From the NCBI RefSeq assembly GCF_000720485.1, contig NZ_JOAX01000015.1, positions 62,001 to 126,000 on the forward strand: a stretch of 64,000 nucleotides of DNA, given 5' to 3'. The first letter of the stretch is position 1; every line of letters starts with the position of its first letter. This stretch comes from Streptomyces ochraceiscleroticus (lineage in GTDB: Bacteria; Actinomycetota; Actinomycetes; Streptomycetales; Streptomycetaceae). A program made the translations under genes and the position numbers. Below the pieces are notes generated by a model that saw only the letters and a program-made list of their open reading frames with translations, made no database searches and was not told where the DNA came from. This document shows positions 7,761-16,747 of the stretch, one piece after another.

Positions 7761-7994
7761 ATGGACCGGCAGCGGCTGCGGTCCGCGCTGCGCGCGGCCG
7801 GGGTGGCCGACGGCCACTACCGCATCGAAGGCGTGCACGAGCCGGCCCCCACGCCCCCCGACTTCCTGTATCTGCGCAGGACGCCGGACGGGGCGTGGGA
7901 GACCGGTGCGTACGAACGCGGCCGTTACGAGGTCATCGCCCGCCACCCGGACGAGGCCGCGGCCTGTACCCACCTACTGGCCCTCCTGACGTGA
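7761..7994 (+). CDS. Putative immunity protein for the TNT-domain toxin
   Basis: A 77-aa cytosolic protein (no signal peptide) that starts 20 bp after the toxin stop codon, so it is almost certainly co-transcribed. Features: MDRQRLRSALRAAGVADGHY, then DFLYLRRTPDGAWETGAYER, a short basic-aromatic strand RGRYEVIARHPDE and a C-terminal helix AAACTHLLALL. The alpha-beta-beta-alpha pattern and the position after a toxin fit an immunity role. I cannot assign it to a named Imm family by eye. A toxin made by the same cell needs such a protein only if NAD+ hydrolysis can occur before or after export. Confidence 0.6.
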   Translation: MDRQRLRSALRAAGVADGHYRIEGVHEPAPTPPDFLYLRRTPDGAWETGAYERGRYEVIARHPDEAAACTHLLALLT

Positions 7995-8004
7995 GGGCCT
8001 CTCG

Positions 8005-9462
8005 CTACTCGGCGTCCGCCGCCGGCAGGGCGTTCGTGCGGGACAGCTTCGCGTACCACCGGGCGCTGGCCTTCGGGATGCGGCGCCCGGTCGGGTAGTC
8101 CACGTACACCGCGCCGAAGCGCTTGCTGTAGCCGTGGCCCCACTCGAAGTTGTCCAGCAGCGACCACAGGAAGTAGCCGCGGACGTCCACGCCGGCCTCG
8201 ATCGCGCGGTGCACGGCCGTCAAGTGGCCGTGCAGGTACGCGATCCGGTCCGGGTCGTGCACCGCGCCGCTCGGGTCGGCGTAGTCGTCGCACGCGATGC
8301 CGTTCTCAGTGATCATCAGCGGCAGGTCCGGAACGTCGCCCTTCAGCCGCAGCAGCAGGTCGTACAGGCCGCTCGGATCGACCGCCCAGCCCATCGCCGT
8401 CGTACGGCCCGGCGGACGGTGGAAGACCACCTCGTCGGCGCCCGGCCACGGGCTGTGCCCGCTCTCGCCGTGCCCGTCGAAGGAGTGGTCGGGCTCCGTG
8501 CCGTCCGCCGCCGACACCAGCGTCGGCGTGTAGTAGTTGACGCCCAGGAAGTCCAGCGGCTGGTGGATCGCCGCGGTGTCGCCGTCCCGCACGAAGGACC
8601 AGTCGGTCAGCCGCGCCGTGTCGGCCAGCAGGTCGTCCGGGTACGCGCCGTGCAGCAGCGGGGCGGTGAACACCCGGTTCGCCAGGGCATCGATGCGGCG
8701 CGCCGCGTCCGTGTCCTGGGGGCTCTCGGTACGCGCCCGTACGTGGTGGACGTTGAGCGTGATCGCGACATCGGCCGCGGACGGGAGCGCCGCGCGCAGC
8801 GCCTGGACCGCGGTGCCGTGCGCCAGGTTGAGGTGGTGCGCGGCACGCAGCGCGGCGACCGGTTCGGTACGCCCCGGCGCGTGCACCCCGGAGGCATGGC
8901 CCAGGAAGGCGCTGCACCAGGGCTCGTTGAGCGTGATCCAGGTACGCACCCGGTCGCCCAGCGCGTCGGCGGCCAGCGCGGCGTACTCGGCGAACCGGCC
9001 GGCGGTCGCCCGCTCCGGCCAGCCGCCCGCGTCCTCCAGCTCCTGCGGCAGGTCCCAGTGGTAGAGCGTGACCACCGGCTGGATGCCCTTCTCCAGCAGC
9101 TCGTCGGCCAGCCGGCGGTAGAAGTCCAGGCCCTTCTGCACGGCGGGCCCGCGCCCGGTCGGCTGGATGCGCGGCCAGGAGAGCGAGAAGCGGTACGCGC
9201 CCACGCCCAGCTCGGCCATCAGCGCGACGTCCTCGCGCCAGCGGTGGTAGTGGTCCGTGGCGATGTCGCCGGTATCGCCGTTGCGTACCTTGCCCGGCGT
9301 GCGCGCGAAGGTGTCCCAGATGGAGGGCGTGCGGCCGTCCTCGGCGGCCGCGCCCTCTACCTGATAGGCGGCGGTGGCCGTGCCCCAGAGGAAGCCCGGC
9401 GGGAACGAACGGGCAACTGCGGGGCGGGGACCGGCGGCGAGATGAGGCGATGCGGTGGTCAA
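8005..9462 (-). CDS. Glycoside hydrolase family 1 beta-glucosidase
   Basis: A 485-aa intracellular GH1 enzyme. It has the N-terminal signature [19 protein letters not shown], the catalytic acid/base Glu in ITLNEPW, and the nucleophile Glu in LMITENG, plus the closing [18 protein letters not shown]. It releases terminal beta-linked glucose from imported disaccharides such as cellobiose. It is the last gene of the sugar-ABC operon (two permeases and a binding protein upstream), like bglC in the ceb operon of streptomycetes. Ends only 11 bp from the convergent immunity gene. Confidence 0.93.
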   Translation of the reverse strand: MTTASPHLAAGPRPAVARSFPPGFLWGTATAAYQVEGAAAEDGRTPSIWDTFARTPGKVRNGDTGDIATDHYHRWREDVALMAELGVGAYRFSLSWPRIQPTGRGPAVQKGLDFYRRLADELLEKGIQPVVTLYHWDLPQELEDAGGWPERATAGRFAEYAALAADALGDRVRTWITLNEPWCSAFLGHASGVHAPGRTEPVAALRAAHHLNLAHGTAVQALRAALPSAADVAITLNVHHVRARTESPQDTDAARRIDALANRVFTAPLLHGAYPDDLLADTARLTDWSFVRDGDTAAIHQPLDFLGVNYYTPTLVSAADGTEPDHSFDGHGESGHSPWPGADEVVFHRPPGRTTAMGWAVDPSGLYDLLLRLKGDVPDLPLMITENGIACDDYADPSGAVHDPDRIAYLHGHLTAVHRAIEAGVDVRGYFLWSLLDNFEWGHGYSKRFGAVYVDYPTGRRIPKASARWYAKLSRTNALPAADAE

Positions 9463-9515
9463 GGGGTTCCTTTCGGCAGAAGGGGAAACGGGGGAGACGG
9501 AAGCGGACCGGGCGG

Positions 9516-10445
9516 TTATCCCTTCACCGCGCCCTGCATGATCCCGCCCACGATCTGGCGGCCGAAGACGAGGAACATCGCCAGCAGGGGCAGCGTGCCG
9601 AGCAGCGCGCCGGCCATGATGAGCGACTGGTCGCGGACGTAACCCGCGCTGAGCTGGGTCAGTGCGACGGGGACCGTCGGGTTGGTCATGTCCAGCGCGA
9701 TGAACGGCCAGAAGAAGTCGTTCCAGGCGTGCACGAAGGTGATCATGAAGAGGACGGCCATGGCCGGCCGGGCGACCGGCAGCACGATGCTCCAGAAGAT
9801 CCGGAGCGAGTGCGCGCCGTCCACCCGGCCCGCCTCGACCAGCTCGTCGGGCAGCGCCTCGGCCAGGTACTGCCGCATGAAGAACACGCCCACCGCGCTG
9901 ACCAGGGTCGGGAAGATGACCGAGGGCAGCCGCTGGCCCCAGCCCAGCTCACTCATCATCATGAACAGCGGCACGACGCCCAGTTGCGGCGGCACCATCA
10001 TCGTGCCGATGACCAGCATGAGCAGGACGTTCCGTCCCCGGAAGCGGAGCTTGGCGAAGGCGAAGCCGGCGAGGGTGGCGAACAGTACGGTCGACAGGGC
10101 GATGACGCCGGCCACGATCAGGCTGTTCGTCATGGCCTTGCCCAGTGCCGCGTCCTGCCACGCCTTGCCCAGGTTCTCGAAGAGATGCGGGCCCGGCAGG
10201 AACGGCGGCGGCGTCTGCGACACCCGGGTGTTGTCACTGGAGGCCGCCACCAGCGTCCAGTACAGCGGGAACAGCGAAGCGAGCGTCGCGACGGCGAGCA
10301 GGGCGTAGGCGAGTGGGCCCGCGTGGTGCTGGCGTCCGGCGCCGGGCCGCAGGGACAGCCGGCGGCGTACGGGCGGACGCGTACGGCGCTCGGCGGCGCG
10401 CGGGCGCCGGTCCGCCGCCGGGGCCTCGATACTGTCGGTGGTCAT
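9516..10445 (-). CDS. Carbohydrate ABC transporter permease, MalG/CebG type
   Basis: A 309-aa inner-membrane permease of the CUT1 family. Start ATG 10445 overlaps the stop of the preceding permease by one base (TGATG), showing translational coupling. Six membrane segments are visible, starting [20 protein letters not shown]. The cytoplasmic EAA loop reads [20 protein letters not shown], followed by [13 protein letters not shown], which docks the ATPase. There is no ATPase gene in the cluster; streptomycetes energise such importers with the shared ATPase MsiK, encoded elsewhere. Confidence 0.92.
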   Translation of the reverse strand: MTTDSIEAPAADRRPRAAERRTRPPVRRRLSLRPGAGRQHHAGPLAYALLAVATLASLFPLYWTLVAASSDNTRVSQTPPPFLPGPHLFENLGKAWQDAALGKAMTNSLIVAGVIALSTVLFATLAGFAFAKLRFRGRNVLLMLVIGTMMVPPQLGVVPLFMMMSELGWGQRLPSVIFPTLVSAVGVFFMRQYLAEALPDELVEAGRVDGAHSLRIFWSIVLPVARPAMAVLFMITFVHAWNDFFWPFIALDMTNPTVPVALTQLSAGYVRDQSLIMAGALLGTLPLLAMFLVFGRQIVGGIMQGAVKG

Positions 10446-11407
10446 CACTGGCTGCTCCTGGACAGGACGTGCCGGGGGCCGGCCGCGCGGGAGGCGAGGC
10501 GCTTCACGACGCGCTGTACGACGAAGACGAGGATCAGCAGCAGGAACATCGCCCAGGCGATGGTCGCGGCACGCCCCATCTGGTAGTTCTTCCAGCCCTC
10601 CTCGTACAGCAGCAGGCCCAGGGTCTGGTACTGGTTGTCGGCGCCGCCGGTGATGCCGTTCGGACCTTGGCCGAAGATCAGTGGTTCGCCGAAGAGCTGG
10701 GTTGCGCCGATCGTGGACAGCACGATGGTGAAGACGATGGTGGACCGGATGCCGGGGATGGTGACCATGCGGAACTGCTGCCAGCGCGAGGCGCCGTCGA
10801 GCGCGGCGGCCTCGTACCGCTCGTCCGGCACGGCCTGCATCGCCGCCAGGTACAGCAGCGCGTTGTAGCCGGTCCAGCGCCAGATGACGATCGAGGAAAC
10901 GGCGAGCTGGGCGGCCCACTTGTCGTTCTCCCAGTTCACCGGGTCCATGCCGACCAGCCCCAGCAGCCAGTTGATCATCCCGAAGTCGCGCTCGAAGAGC
11001 ATCGTGAAGACCAGCGCGGCGGCGCCCACGGACGTCGCGTACGGCGTCAGCGCCGCGACCCGGAAGAAGGCCGAGCCGCGCAGCCGGTAATGGAGCAGGT
11101 GCGCCAGGCCCAGCGCCATCAGCAGTTGCGGGACGGTGGAGAGCACGCCGAGCGTGAAGGTGTTGGCGAGCGCGTTCCAGAAGCGGTCATCGCCCCACAG
11201 TGCTGTGTAGTTGTCCAGTCCGACCCACTCCATGAGGTCCATGGAGGAGAGCTCCACGCGGTGCAGCGAGATCCACGCGGTGTAGAGCAGCGGATAGAAA
11301 CTGAACGCGGCGAAGACGACGAAGAACGGGGCGACGAAGGCGTACGGGGCGCCGCGCACGTCCAGCCGGTGCCAGAACGTACGCCGCCGATAGGTCTGCA
11401 GGGCCAC
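10445..11407 (-). CDS. Carbohydrate ABC transporter permease, MalF/CebF type
   Basis: A 320-aa CUT1 permease, first of the two membrane subunits. After a short cytoplasmic start it has a membrane segment (YAFVAPFFVVFAAFSFYPLL) and later the EAA motif YEAAALDGASRWQQFRMVTI. The product forms a heterodimer with the downstream permease and receives sugar from the binding protein encoded upstream. The 34-bp gap to the binding-protein gene and the coupled stop/start to the next permease support one operon. Confidence 0.92.
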   Translation of the reverse strand: MALQTYRRRTFWHRLDVRGAPYAFVAPFFVVFAAFSFYPLLYTAWISLHRVELSSMDLMEWVGLDNYTALWGDDRFWNALANTFTLGVLSTVPQLLMALGLAHLLHYRLRGSAFFRVAALTPYATSVGAAALVFTMLFERDFGMINWLLGLVGMDPVNWENDKWAAQLAVSSIVIWRWTGYNALLYLAAMQAVPDERYEAAALDGASRWQQFRMVTIPGIRSTIVFTIVLSTIGATQLFGEPLIFGQGPNGITGGADNQYQTLGLLLYEEGWKNYQMGRAATIAWAMFLLLILVFVVQRVVKRLASRAAGPRHVLSRSSQ

Positions 11408-11441
11408 CGGGGTCCTCCTGTGTCGGTCGGGCGGCCGGACG

Positions 11442-12752
11442 TCAGCCGGTGGCCTTCTTGATGCGGTCGTCGGTGGTCTTCCAGGCGGTCTCGGGGCTCT
11501 TGTGCTGTGCCTCGATGAGCGTCAGGCCCTGCGAGAAGATGTCCTTGATCGTGCCGTCCTTGCGGCCGAGCACCTGTTTGTCGGGGATCTCCCGGGCGGC
11601 GGCGCCGAAGATCGCGCCGATCGGCGCATTACTGAAGTACGCCGACTTCGCGCCCGCCACCTCGGGAGCCTTCAGCGCCTGCTGCGAGGACGGGAAGTTG
11701 CCGAGCTTCTCGAAGAGATACGCCTGCTGCTCGGGCGCGGTGAGCCAGGCGACCAGCTTCTTCGCCTCGTCCTTGACCGGGCTCTGCTCCATGACGCCGA
11801 GGAAGGAGCCGCCCCAGTTGGCGCCCTTCGGCGCCTTGGCCACGTCCCACTTGCCCTTGTTCTTCGGGCCCGCCTTCTCACTGATGTGGGCGAGCATCCA
11901 CGCCGGGCACACCGTCGTGGCGAACGTGCCGTTGGCCAGTCCGGGGTCCCAGCCGGGCTGGAACTGGCGGAGCTTGGCCGTCAGGTCCGAGGAGGCGGCT
12001 TCAGCGGCCAGCTTCCAGGCGCCGGTGACGACCGGGTTGTCCTTGTAGATCAGCTCGCCCTTGGTGTCGTAGAACTGCTGGGAGCTGCCGTAGATCATGG
12101 CGTTGAACAGACCGCTGGCGCTGTCCATGAAGGCCACGCCGTCGCCCTTGAAGCCGGACTTGAACTTCCGCCCCGCGTCGACGTACTTCGACCAGTCGCC
12201 CGCCCACAGCTCCGCGACCTTCTCGCGGTCGGTGGGCAGCCCGGCCTGCGCGAAGAGGTCCTTGCGGTAGCAGACGGCCATCGGGCCGATGTCGGTGCCC
12301 AGGCCGATGAGCTTCTTGTCCGCCGTGGTGACCTGGTTCCGTTTCCAGGGAAGGAAATGTCCGGTTCCGGGGGCCTTTGACAGGTCGGCGAAGGTCGCCG
12401 CGCGGGTGTCCACGAGCTCCTTGGCGCGCCCGACCTCGATGCCCTGGATGTCCTTCAGGCCGCTGCCGGCGGCGAGGTGGGTCTGCAGCGCGGTGTAGTA
12501 CGTCTGCTCGTCCCCGGCGATCTCCGCCTTGATCGTGACGTTCGGGTGCTCCTTCTCGTAACGCTCCAGCAGGCCGGCCTCCTTGAAGCCCATGACGCCG
12601 TACAGGCCCATGGTGATCGTGACCTTGCCGTCCTTGATCCCGCCGCCGGTGTCCGCTGCGCCGCTCCCGCCGCAGCCGGCGACCAGGCCCAGCGCGGCGG
12701 CCGCCGCCACCACCGCCAGGGATCTCCTCGTCATCGTTTTCCGAACGCTCAT
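11442..12752 (-). CDS. Sugar ABC transporter substrate-binding lipoprotein
   Basis: A 436-aa type I-like solute-binding protein. The lipobox LVAGC near residue 26 marks lipid anchoring to the outer face of the membrane. The mature protein has the extracellular sugar-binding pattern (KVTITMGLYGVMGF, then ALQTHLAAGSGLKDIQGIEV, ending TTDDRIKKATG). With the GH1 enzyme in the same operon the ligand is probably a beta-glucoside such as cellobiose or a longer cello-oligosaccharide. First gene of the operon; its start lies 31 bp from a LacI-type operator. Confidence 0.9.
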   Translation of the reverse strand: MSVRKTMTRRSLAVVAAAAALGLVAGCGGSGAADTGGGIKDGKVTITMGLYGVMGFKEAGLLERYEKEHPNVTIKAEIAGDEQTYYTALQTHLAAGSGLKDIQGIEVGRAKELVDTRAATFADLSKAPGTGHFLPWKRNQVTTADKKLIGLGTDIGPMAVCYRKDLFAQAGLPTDREKVAELWAGDWSKYVDAGRKFKSGFKGDGVAFMDSASGLFNAMIYGSSQQFYDTKGELIYKDNPVVTGAWKLAAEAASSDLTAKLRQFQPGWDPGLANGTFATTVCPAWMLAHISEKAGPKNKGKWDVAKAPKGANWGGSFLGVMEQSPVKDEAKKLVAWLTAPEQQAYLFEKLGNFPSSQQALKAPEVAGAKSAYFSNAPIGAIFGAAAREIPDKQVLGRKDGTIKDIFSQGLTLIEAQHKSPETAWKTTDDRIKKATG

Positions 12753-12782
12753 CGCCGTTCCCCTCCCAGAGCCAGGCCGTCA

Positions 12783-12828
12783 TGGGCACGTTCCCATTCG
12801 CCGACAGAAGCGACTGGGAACGTGCCCA
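12783..12828. promoter_or_regulatory. Pair of LacI-type operator boxes upstream of the sugar operon
   Basis: TGGGCACGTTCCCA (12783-12796) and its exact reverse complement TGGGAACGTGCCCA (12815-12828) sit 32 bp apart, about three helical turns. Each is a near-palindrome resembling the known CebR box TGGGAGCGCTCCCA. They lie between the binding-protein gene and the divergent LacI gene. Confidence 0.75.
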
Positions 12829-12999
12829 CCGATGTTCCGGAAGAGTGACGGCACTCATCGCGTGTGTCAATGACTTGAACACAGGCGGGAGTTGACGCTC
12901 CGCTCAGCACACTGCCCGAAGGCGGTACGGGGCGCGCCGGAGGTCTGGCACAATGCGCTGGTGAACGGGGCGGGGACGGGACACGGCGGGGGTGGCGCG

Positions 13000-14016
13000 A
13001 TGCCGGGCGGACAGCGGCCGACGATAAAAACCGTGGCGGCACGCGCCGGCGTCGGCCGCACCACGGTCTCCCGCGTCATCAATGGTTCGACGCTCGTCAG
13101 CGACGAGGCCAGGGCCGCCGTCCTGGCCGCCATAGCCGAGCTGAAGTACGTACCGAACTCCGTCGCCCGCGGCCTGGTCACCAGCAGGACCAACTCCATC
13201 GCGCTGGTCATTCCCGAATCGGAGTCCCGGCTCGGCGCCGAGCCGTACTTCGCCGCCGTGATCCGCGGCGTGAGCACCGGCCTCGCCGACACCCGGACCC
13301 AGCTCCAGCTCATCCTCGTCCGTGACCAGGGCGAACGCGACCGGCTCACCGCGTCCGTCGCGGAGCGGCGGGTGGACGGCGTCCTGCTGGCCTCGGTGCA
13401 CGAGCACGACCCGCTGCCCGCGCTGCTGGAGGACATGGGCCTGCCCACCGTGCTCGCCGGCCGCCGCGCACCGGGGGAGACGCTGAGTCACGTCTGCGCC
13501 GACAACGTGGGCGGCGCCCACGCGGCCGTCCGGCACCTGCTGGAGCGCGGCCGCACCAGGATCGGGACGGTCACCGGGCCGATGGACATGGACGTCGGCC
13601 GCGGCCGGCTCCAGGGCTGGCAGGACGCCCTGCGCACGGCCGGTGCGCGGCCCGAGGAACGGCTCGTGGCCCGCGCCGACTTCACCGAGGAGGGCGGCCG
13701 GGCCGCCGTGCGCACGCTCCTGGACCGCGTCCCGGACCTGGACGCCCTCTTCGTGGCCTCCGACGTGATGGCGGTGGGCGCCCTGAGCGAGCTGCGCGCC
13801 CGCGGGCGGCGCGTCCCCGAGGACGTGGCGGTCGTCGGCTTCGACGACTCCTTCCTCGCCCGGCACACCCATCCGCCCCTGACGACCGTCCGGCAGCCCG
13901 TCGAAGAGCTCGGCACCACCATCGCCCGCGTCCTGCTGCGCGAGATCGCCGACCCCACGGCCCCGCGGCAGCACCTCACGCTGCCCACGGAGCTGGTGGT
14001 CCGCGAGTCCTCCTGA
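13000..14016 (+). CDS. LacI-family sugar-responsive repressor (CebR-like)
   Basis: A 338-aa regulator. The N-terminal helix-turn-helix reads TIKTVAARAGVGRTTVSRVI followed by the hinge-helix region VARGLVTSRTN, and a periplasmic-binding-protein-like sensor domain fills the rest (LDALFVASDVMAVGALSELR, VAVVGFDDS, PPLTTVRQP). ATG 13000 is chosen over the in-frame GTG 12961 because GGGGGTGG precedes it and the HTH begins at once. Divergent from the sugar operon, it probably binds the two TGGG-CCCA boxes and releases on binding a cello-oligosaccharide or similar sugar. Confidence 0.9.
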   Translation: MPGGQRPTIKTVAARAGVGRTTVSRVINGSTLVSDEARAAVLAAIAELKYVPNSVARGLVTSRTNSIALVIPESESRLGAEPYFAAVIRGVSTGLADTRTQLQLILVRDQGERDRLTASVAERRVDGVLLASVHEHDPLPALLEDMGLPTVLAGRRAPGETLSHVCADNVGGAHAAVRHLLERGRTRIGTVTGPMDMDVGRGRLQGWQDALRTAGARPEERLVARADFTEEGGRAAVRTLLDRVPDLDALFVASDVMAVGALSELRARGRRVPEDVAVVGFDDSFLARHTHPPLTTVRQPVEELGTTIARVLLREIADPTAPRQHLTLPTELVVRESS

Positions 14017-14045
14017 GAGCCCGTGCCCGAACCCGCGCGCGGGGG

Positions 14046-14909
14046 TCAGTCGCGCCGTACCGGACCGATGCGCTCGCGCGAGACGGCGAACGCCGCGAAG
14101 TCCGCGTAATCCGCGTCGGGCGTCGCCCAGCTCGGGTCCGAGCCGCCGAAGAAGGTCGAGAAGAACACGCCCTCGATCTGCAGCTTCTCCGAGGTCCGGA
14201 ACTCCAGCTCGTCCTCGCGGAGCACCCGGCGGCCGTCGAGGAACACCTCGACTGAACCGTTGTCCTCACCCGGGGTGTTGAGCCGCACGGACTGTTCCAC
14301 GCAGACCCAGCGGCCGGTCGGCCACTTCCACTTGCCGCGGCCGAGCGAGGTGCCGTGCTCCACGGAGGTCGGCAGGTACGCGTACACCTCGCCGCGCCCC
14401 TTGCGCCGCCACATGTACCGCGTGGACAGGCCGTTCTCGCCGTCGGGGATGTGCCGGCCGCCGGTGACCGAGCCGCCGTACAGGCCGGGCAGCTTGCCGC
14501 CCTTGACGAAGTCGAAGCCCTTCGGGAAACGCAGGTAGTAGCGCAGGTGGAGGGAGTCGGTCGGGCCCGAGCGGAGCGGCAGGTAGAGCTGCGCGCCGCC
14601 TTCCGGGCGGCCGTAGCGGCGGGCGACGGTGGGGCTGGCCGAGCGGGCCGGATAACGCACCCGCAGCACCGGCCCGTACACCGGATGGTGCCGCAGCGCG
14701 GCGCGGGACAGGCCGAAGGAGCCCTCCTCGCGCGGCCTGAGCCGGGGCCCGAAGAACCGGGCCACCGCGGCGGTGTCCCAGTCGAGGGAGGAGCCGGGGG
14801 AGGGGTCGTCCGTTTCCCGCGGCGGGGGTTTCTCGTCCGAACCGGAGCACGAGGCGAGGAGGGCGGCCAGCGAGGCCGCTCCCGCGGCGACGAACTTCCG
14901 ACGGTCCAT
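14046..14909 (-). CDS. Polysaccharide lyase, PL14-like, exported lipoprotein
   Basis: A 287-aa exported protein from ATG 14909 (MDRRKFVAAGAASLAALLAS then a Cys, a lipobox-like LLASC). The mature part has the jelly-roll polysaccharide-lyase pattern LHLRYYLRFPKGFDF, KLPGLYGG, LSTRYMWRRKGRGEVYAYLP and VRLNTPGEDNG, then IEGVFFSTFFGG. PL14-type enzymes cleave alginate or glucuronan by beta-elimination. It closes a gene run that looks like an alginate-type pathway, where a lyase trims or clears the polymer. A hairpin separates it from the upstream epimerase-like gene, so it may be read through or have its own promoter. Confidence 0.75.
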   Translation of the reverse strand: MDRRKFVAAGAASLAALLASCSGSDEKPPPRETDDPSPGSSLDWDTAAVARFFGPRLRPREEGSFGLSRAALRHHPVYGPVLRVRYPARSASPTVARRYGRPEGGAQLYLPLRSGPTDSLHLRYYLRFPKGFDFVKGGKLPGLYGGSVTGGRHIPDGENGLSTRYMWRRKGRGEVYAYLPTSVEHGTSLGRGKWKWPTGRWVCVEQSVRLNTPGEDNGSVEVFLDGRRVLREDELEFRTSEKLQIEGVFFSTFFGGSDPSWATPDADYADFAAFAVSRERIGPVRRD

Positions 14910-14943
14910 GGGCCGGGTGCTCCTGTCCTGGCTCGGGGGCATC

Positions 14944-14975
14944 GGCCGCCCCGCCGCACGGGCGGCGGGGCGGCC
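14944..14975 (-). terminator. Hairpin between epimerase-like and lyase genes
   Basis: A 14-bp perfect GC stem (14944-14957 with 14962-14975) and a 4-nt loop, just 6 bp after the stop of the beta-helix gene. Probably attenuates transcription into the lyase gene. Confidence 0.7.
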
Positions 14976-14980
14976 TGCTG

Positions 14981-16669
14981 TCAGGCGGCGGCGATGCGGT
15001 AGGACACCGCCGAAGTGCTCGCCTGCTTGGCGCGCAGGGTCACGGTGCCCATCGAGTCCGCCTTTCCGGTGGCCACGGTACGGCCGTCCGCGGTGAGCTT
15101 GTACGAAGCACCCGGTTTCAGGCCAGTTGCGGTGAACGCCGCGGAACTGGCCGAGTCCAGCTGCACGTTGACCGGGTTCTGGTCGCGGAAGGCGATCGAC
15201 CCGGGCGTGCCGGAGTCACCCTTGACGGAGTACGTCAGCCTGGACGGCGCGGTGTTCCGGTCGAAGTACGTCCCGGTGGTCTGCTGGGTCAGCGCCCCGG
15301 AGGCGAGCGTGCCGGTGAAGGTGTTCCCGCTGAACGTCAGGTCGTCGCTCTGCCCGATCTTCAGGACGTTGCTCCCGCTGCCGTCGAAGGTGTTGCCGGT
15401 GAACGCCAGCCGGGCCGGCCTGCCGGTGTCGTTGGTGTACACGGGCTTGTCCGAGCCCTGGTACGTGTAGACGGCGTACTGCCCGCTGTCCGTGACGGTG
15501 TTGTTCGCCGAGGTGATGTCCTGCGAACCGACGCTGTAGCGCAGCCCGAACTTCGCCCGCGTGACGGTGTTGTTCTCGATGACGTCGTCGCTGCTGTCGA
15601 AGACCGCGATGCCCGCGCCGTTCGGCTGGTCGTGGACGTTGTTGTCGCGCACGACGGAGTCGGTGACGCCGCGGTGCAGCATGATGCCGTGCACCTGGTT
15701 GTCCGACGCGTCGTCGTCGCCCGGCGGCAGGTAGGGCGGGATGCCGTTGTGGTCGCTCTCGTTGCCGACGATCTCCAGGTGGTCGCACCGCTGGGAGCAG
15801 ATGATCCCGTGATTGCCGTTGTCGTGCGCGTGGTTGTTGGTGATCGTCAGGTAGTCCGAGTCGTCGTGCGGGTCCAGCCCGTACGCCACGTTGTGGTCGT
15901 ACTCGTTGCGGTCGAACGTCATCCCGTAGGCACCGAAGGTGTAGGTGCCCATGTAGTTGTGGTGGAAGCGGCTGCCGATCTGGTCGCCGAACACGTCCAG
16001 CTTGTCGCAGACGTCCTGGTGGGTGATGTCGCAGCCGCGGGCCTTGTACGCCACCCCGTAGCTCTCGGCCGCGTAGTAGCCGAGGTACCCGATGTCGCTG
16101 TGGTAGATGTTCATCGTCGACTCGCGGGGCGTGCCGTCGGTGTCGAGGTAGGACAGCGCCCGTATGAAGGCCCGTCCGCGCTCCCCGGAGGCGGCGGAGG
16201 GATCGGTGTCCGGCCCGTTCGCCTGCTCGTCCCAGGAGGTGATGTCCACGCGGTCGATGTCGATGGTGCCGTACTGCGCGGTGATGGAGGCGACCTCGGT
16301 GGGCCCGCCGCCCGCCGGGCTGCTGAGCCGCAGGGTGTCCACCTCTCCGCCCGCGGCGGAGCCGTGCAGCTCCAGGGTGGCGCCGTTCTGGATCACCAGG
16401 TTGGCGTCCAGTTGCCAGGTGCCGGGCGAGCCGTCGACCTGGTGCAGGGGAGCGCTCGGGCACAGTGTGCTGATGCCGGAAGGCGACGACGTGCCGGACA
16501 TGAGATAGAGGGTGTTGGTACTGGAGGCGTACCGCACCTGTCCGGAACAGGCCGCGGCCTGTGCGGGCGGGGCGAGCACGCCGGTCAGGCCGGTGACCAG
16601 CGTGCCCGCCGAGAGCAGGACGATGCCCGCGCGCAGGGTTCTGATGACGCCGGATGAGCGGTCGGTCAT
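14981..16669 (-). CDS. Secreted parallel beta-helix protein, AlgG-like mannuronan C5-epimerase
   Basis: A 562-aa secreted protein (signal peptide ending PPAQAAA near residue 39). The body is a right-handed parallel beta-helix rich in NNxxH turns. It contains MTFDRNEYDHNVAYGLDPHD, with the DPHD tetrad at residues 266-269, followed by LTITNNHAHDNGNHGIICSQ. This order (NEY..N..YG-DPHD-S, then N..H..G..HGII) is the catalytic signature of AlgG epimerases, which turn D-mannuronate into L-guluronate within the chain. It ends in a small beta domain (KPGASYKLTADGRTV). Neighbours supply a sugar-nucleotide dehydrogenase, a synthase and a lyase, which supports a polyuronate modification role outside the cell. 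Confidence 0.8.
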   Translation of the reverse strand: MTDRSSGVIRTLRAGIVLLSAGTLVTGLTGVLAPPAQAAACSGQVRYASSTNTLYLMSGTSSPSGISTLCPSAPLHQVDGSPGTWQLDANLVIQNGATLELHGSAAGGEVDTLRLSSPAGGGPTEVASITAQYGTIDIDRVDITSWDEQANGPDTDPSAASGERGRAFIRALSYLDTDGTPRESTMNIYHSDIGYLGYYAAESYGVAYKARGCDITHQDVCDKLDVFGDQIGSRFHHNYMGTYTFGAYGMTFDRNEYDHNVAYGLDPHDDSDYLTITNNHAHDNGNHGIICSQRCDHLEIVGNESDHNGIPPYLPPGDDDASDNQVHGIMLHRGVTDSVVRDNNVHDQPNGAGIAVFDSSDDVIENNTVTRAKFGLRYSVGSQDITSANNTVTDSGQYAVYTYQGSDKPVYTNDTGRPARLAFTGNTFDGSGSNVLKIGQSDDLTFSGNTFTGTLASGALTQQTTGTYFDRNTAPSRLTYSVKGDSGTPGSIAFRDQNPVNVQLDSASSAAFTATGLKPGASYKLTADGRTVATGKADSMGTVTLRAKQASTSAVSYRIAAA

Positions 16670-16747
16670 GGTGTGCGACTCCTTCTCCGGTTCTCCGGCC
16701 GCCGTCCCGGTGGGGCGGCGGCCGGTGTGTGCACGGCTGACGTTGCG

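Noticed and set aside
12961..12999. GTG start for the LacI gene
   Set aside because: It adds a Gly-rich stretch without ribosome binding site; ATG 13000 has one and starts directly at the DNA-binding domain.
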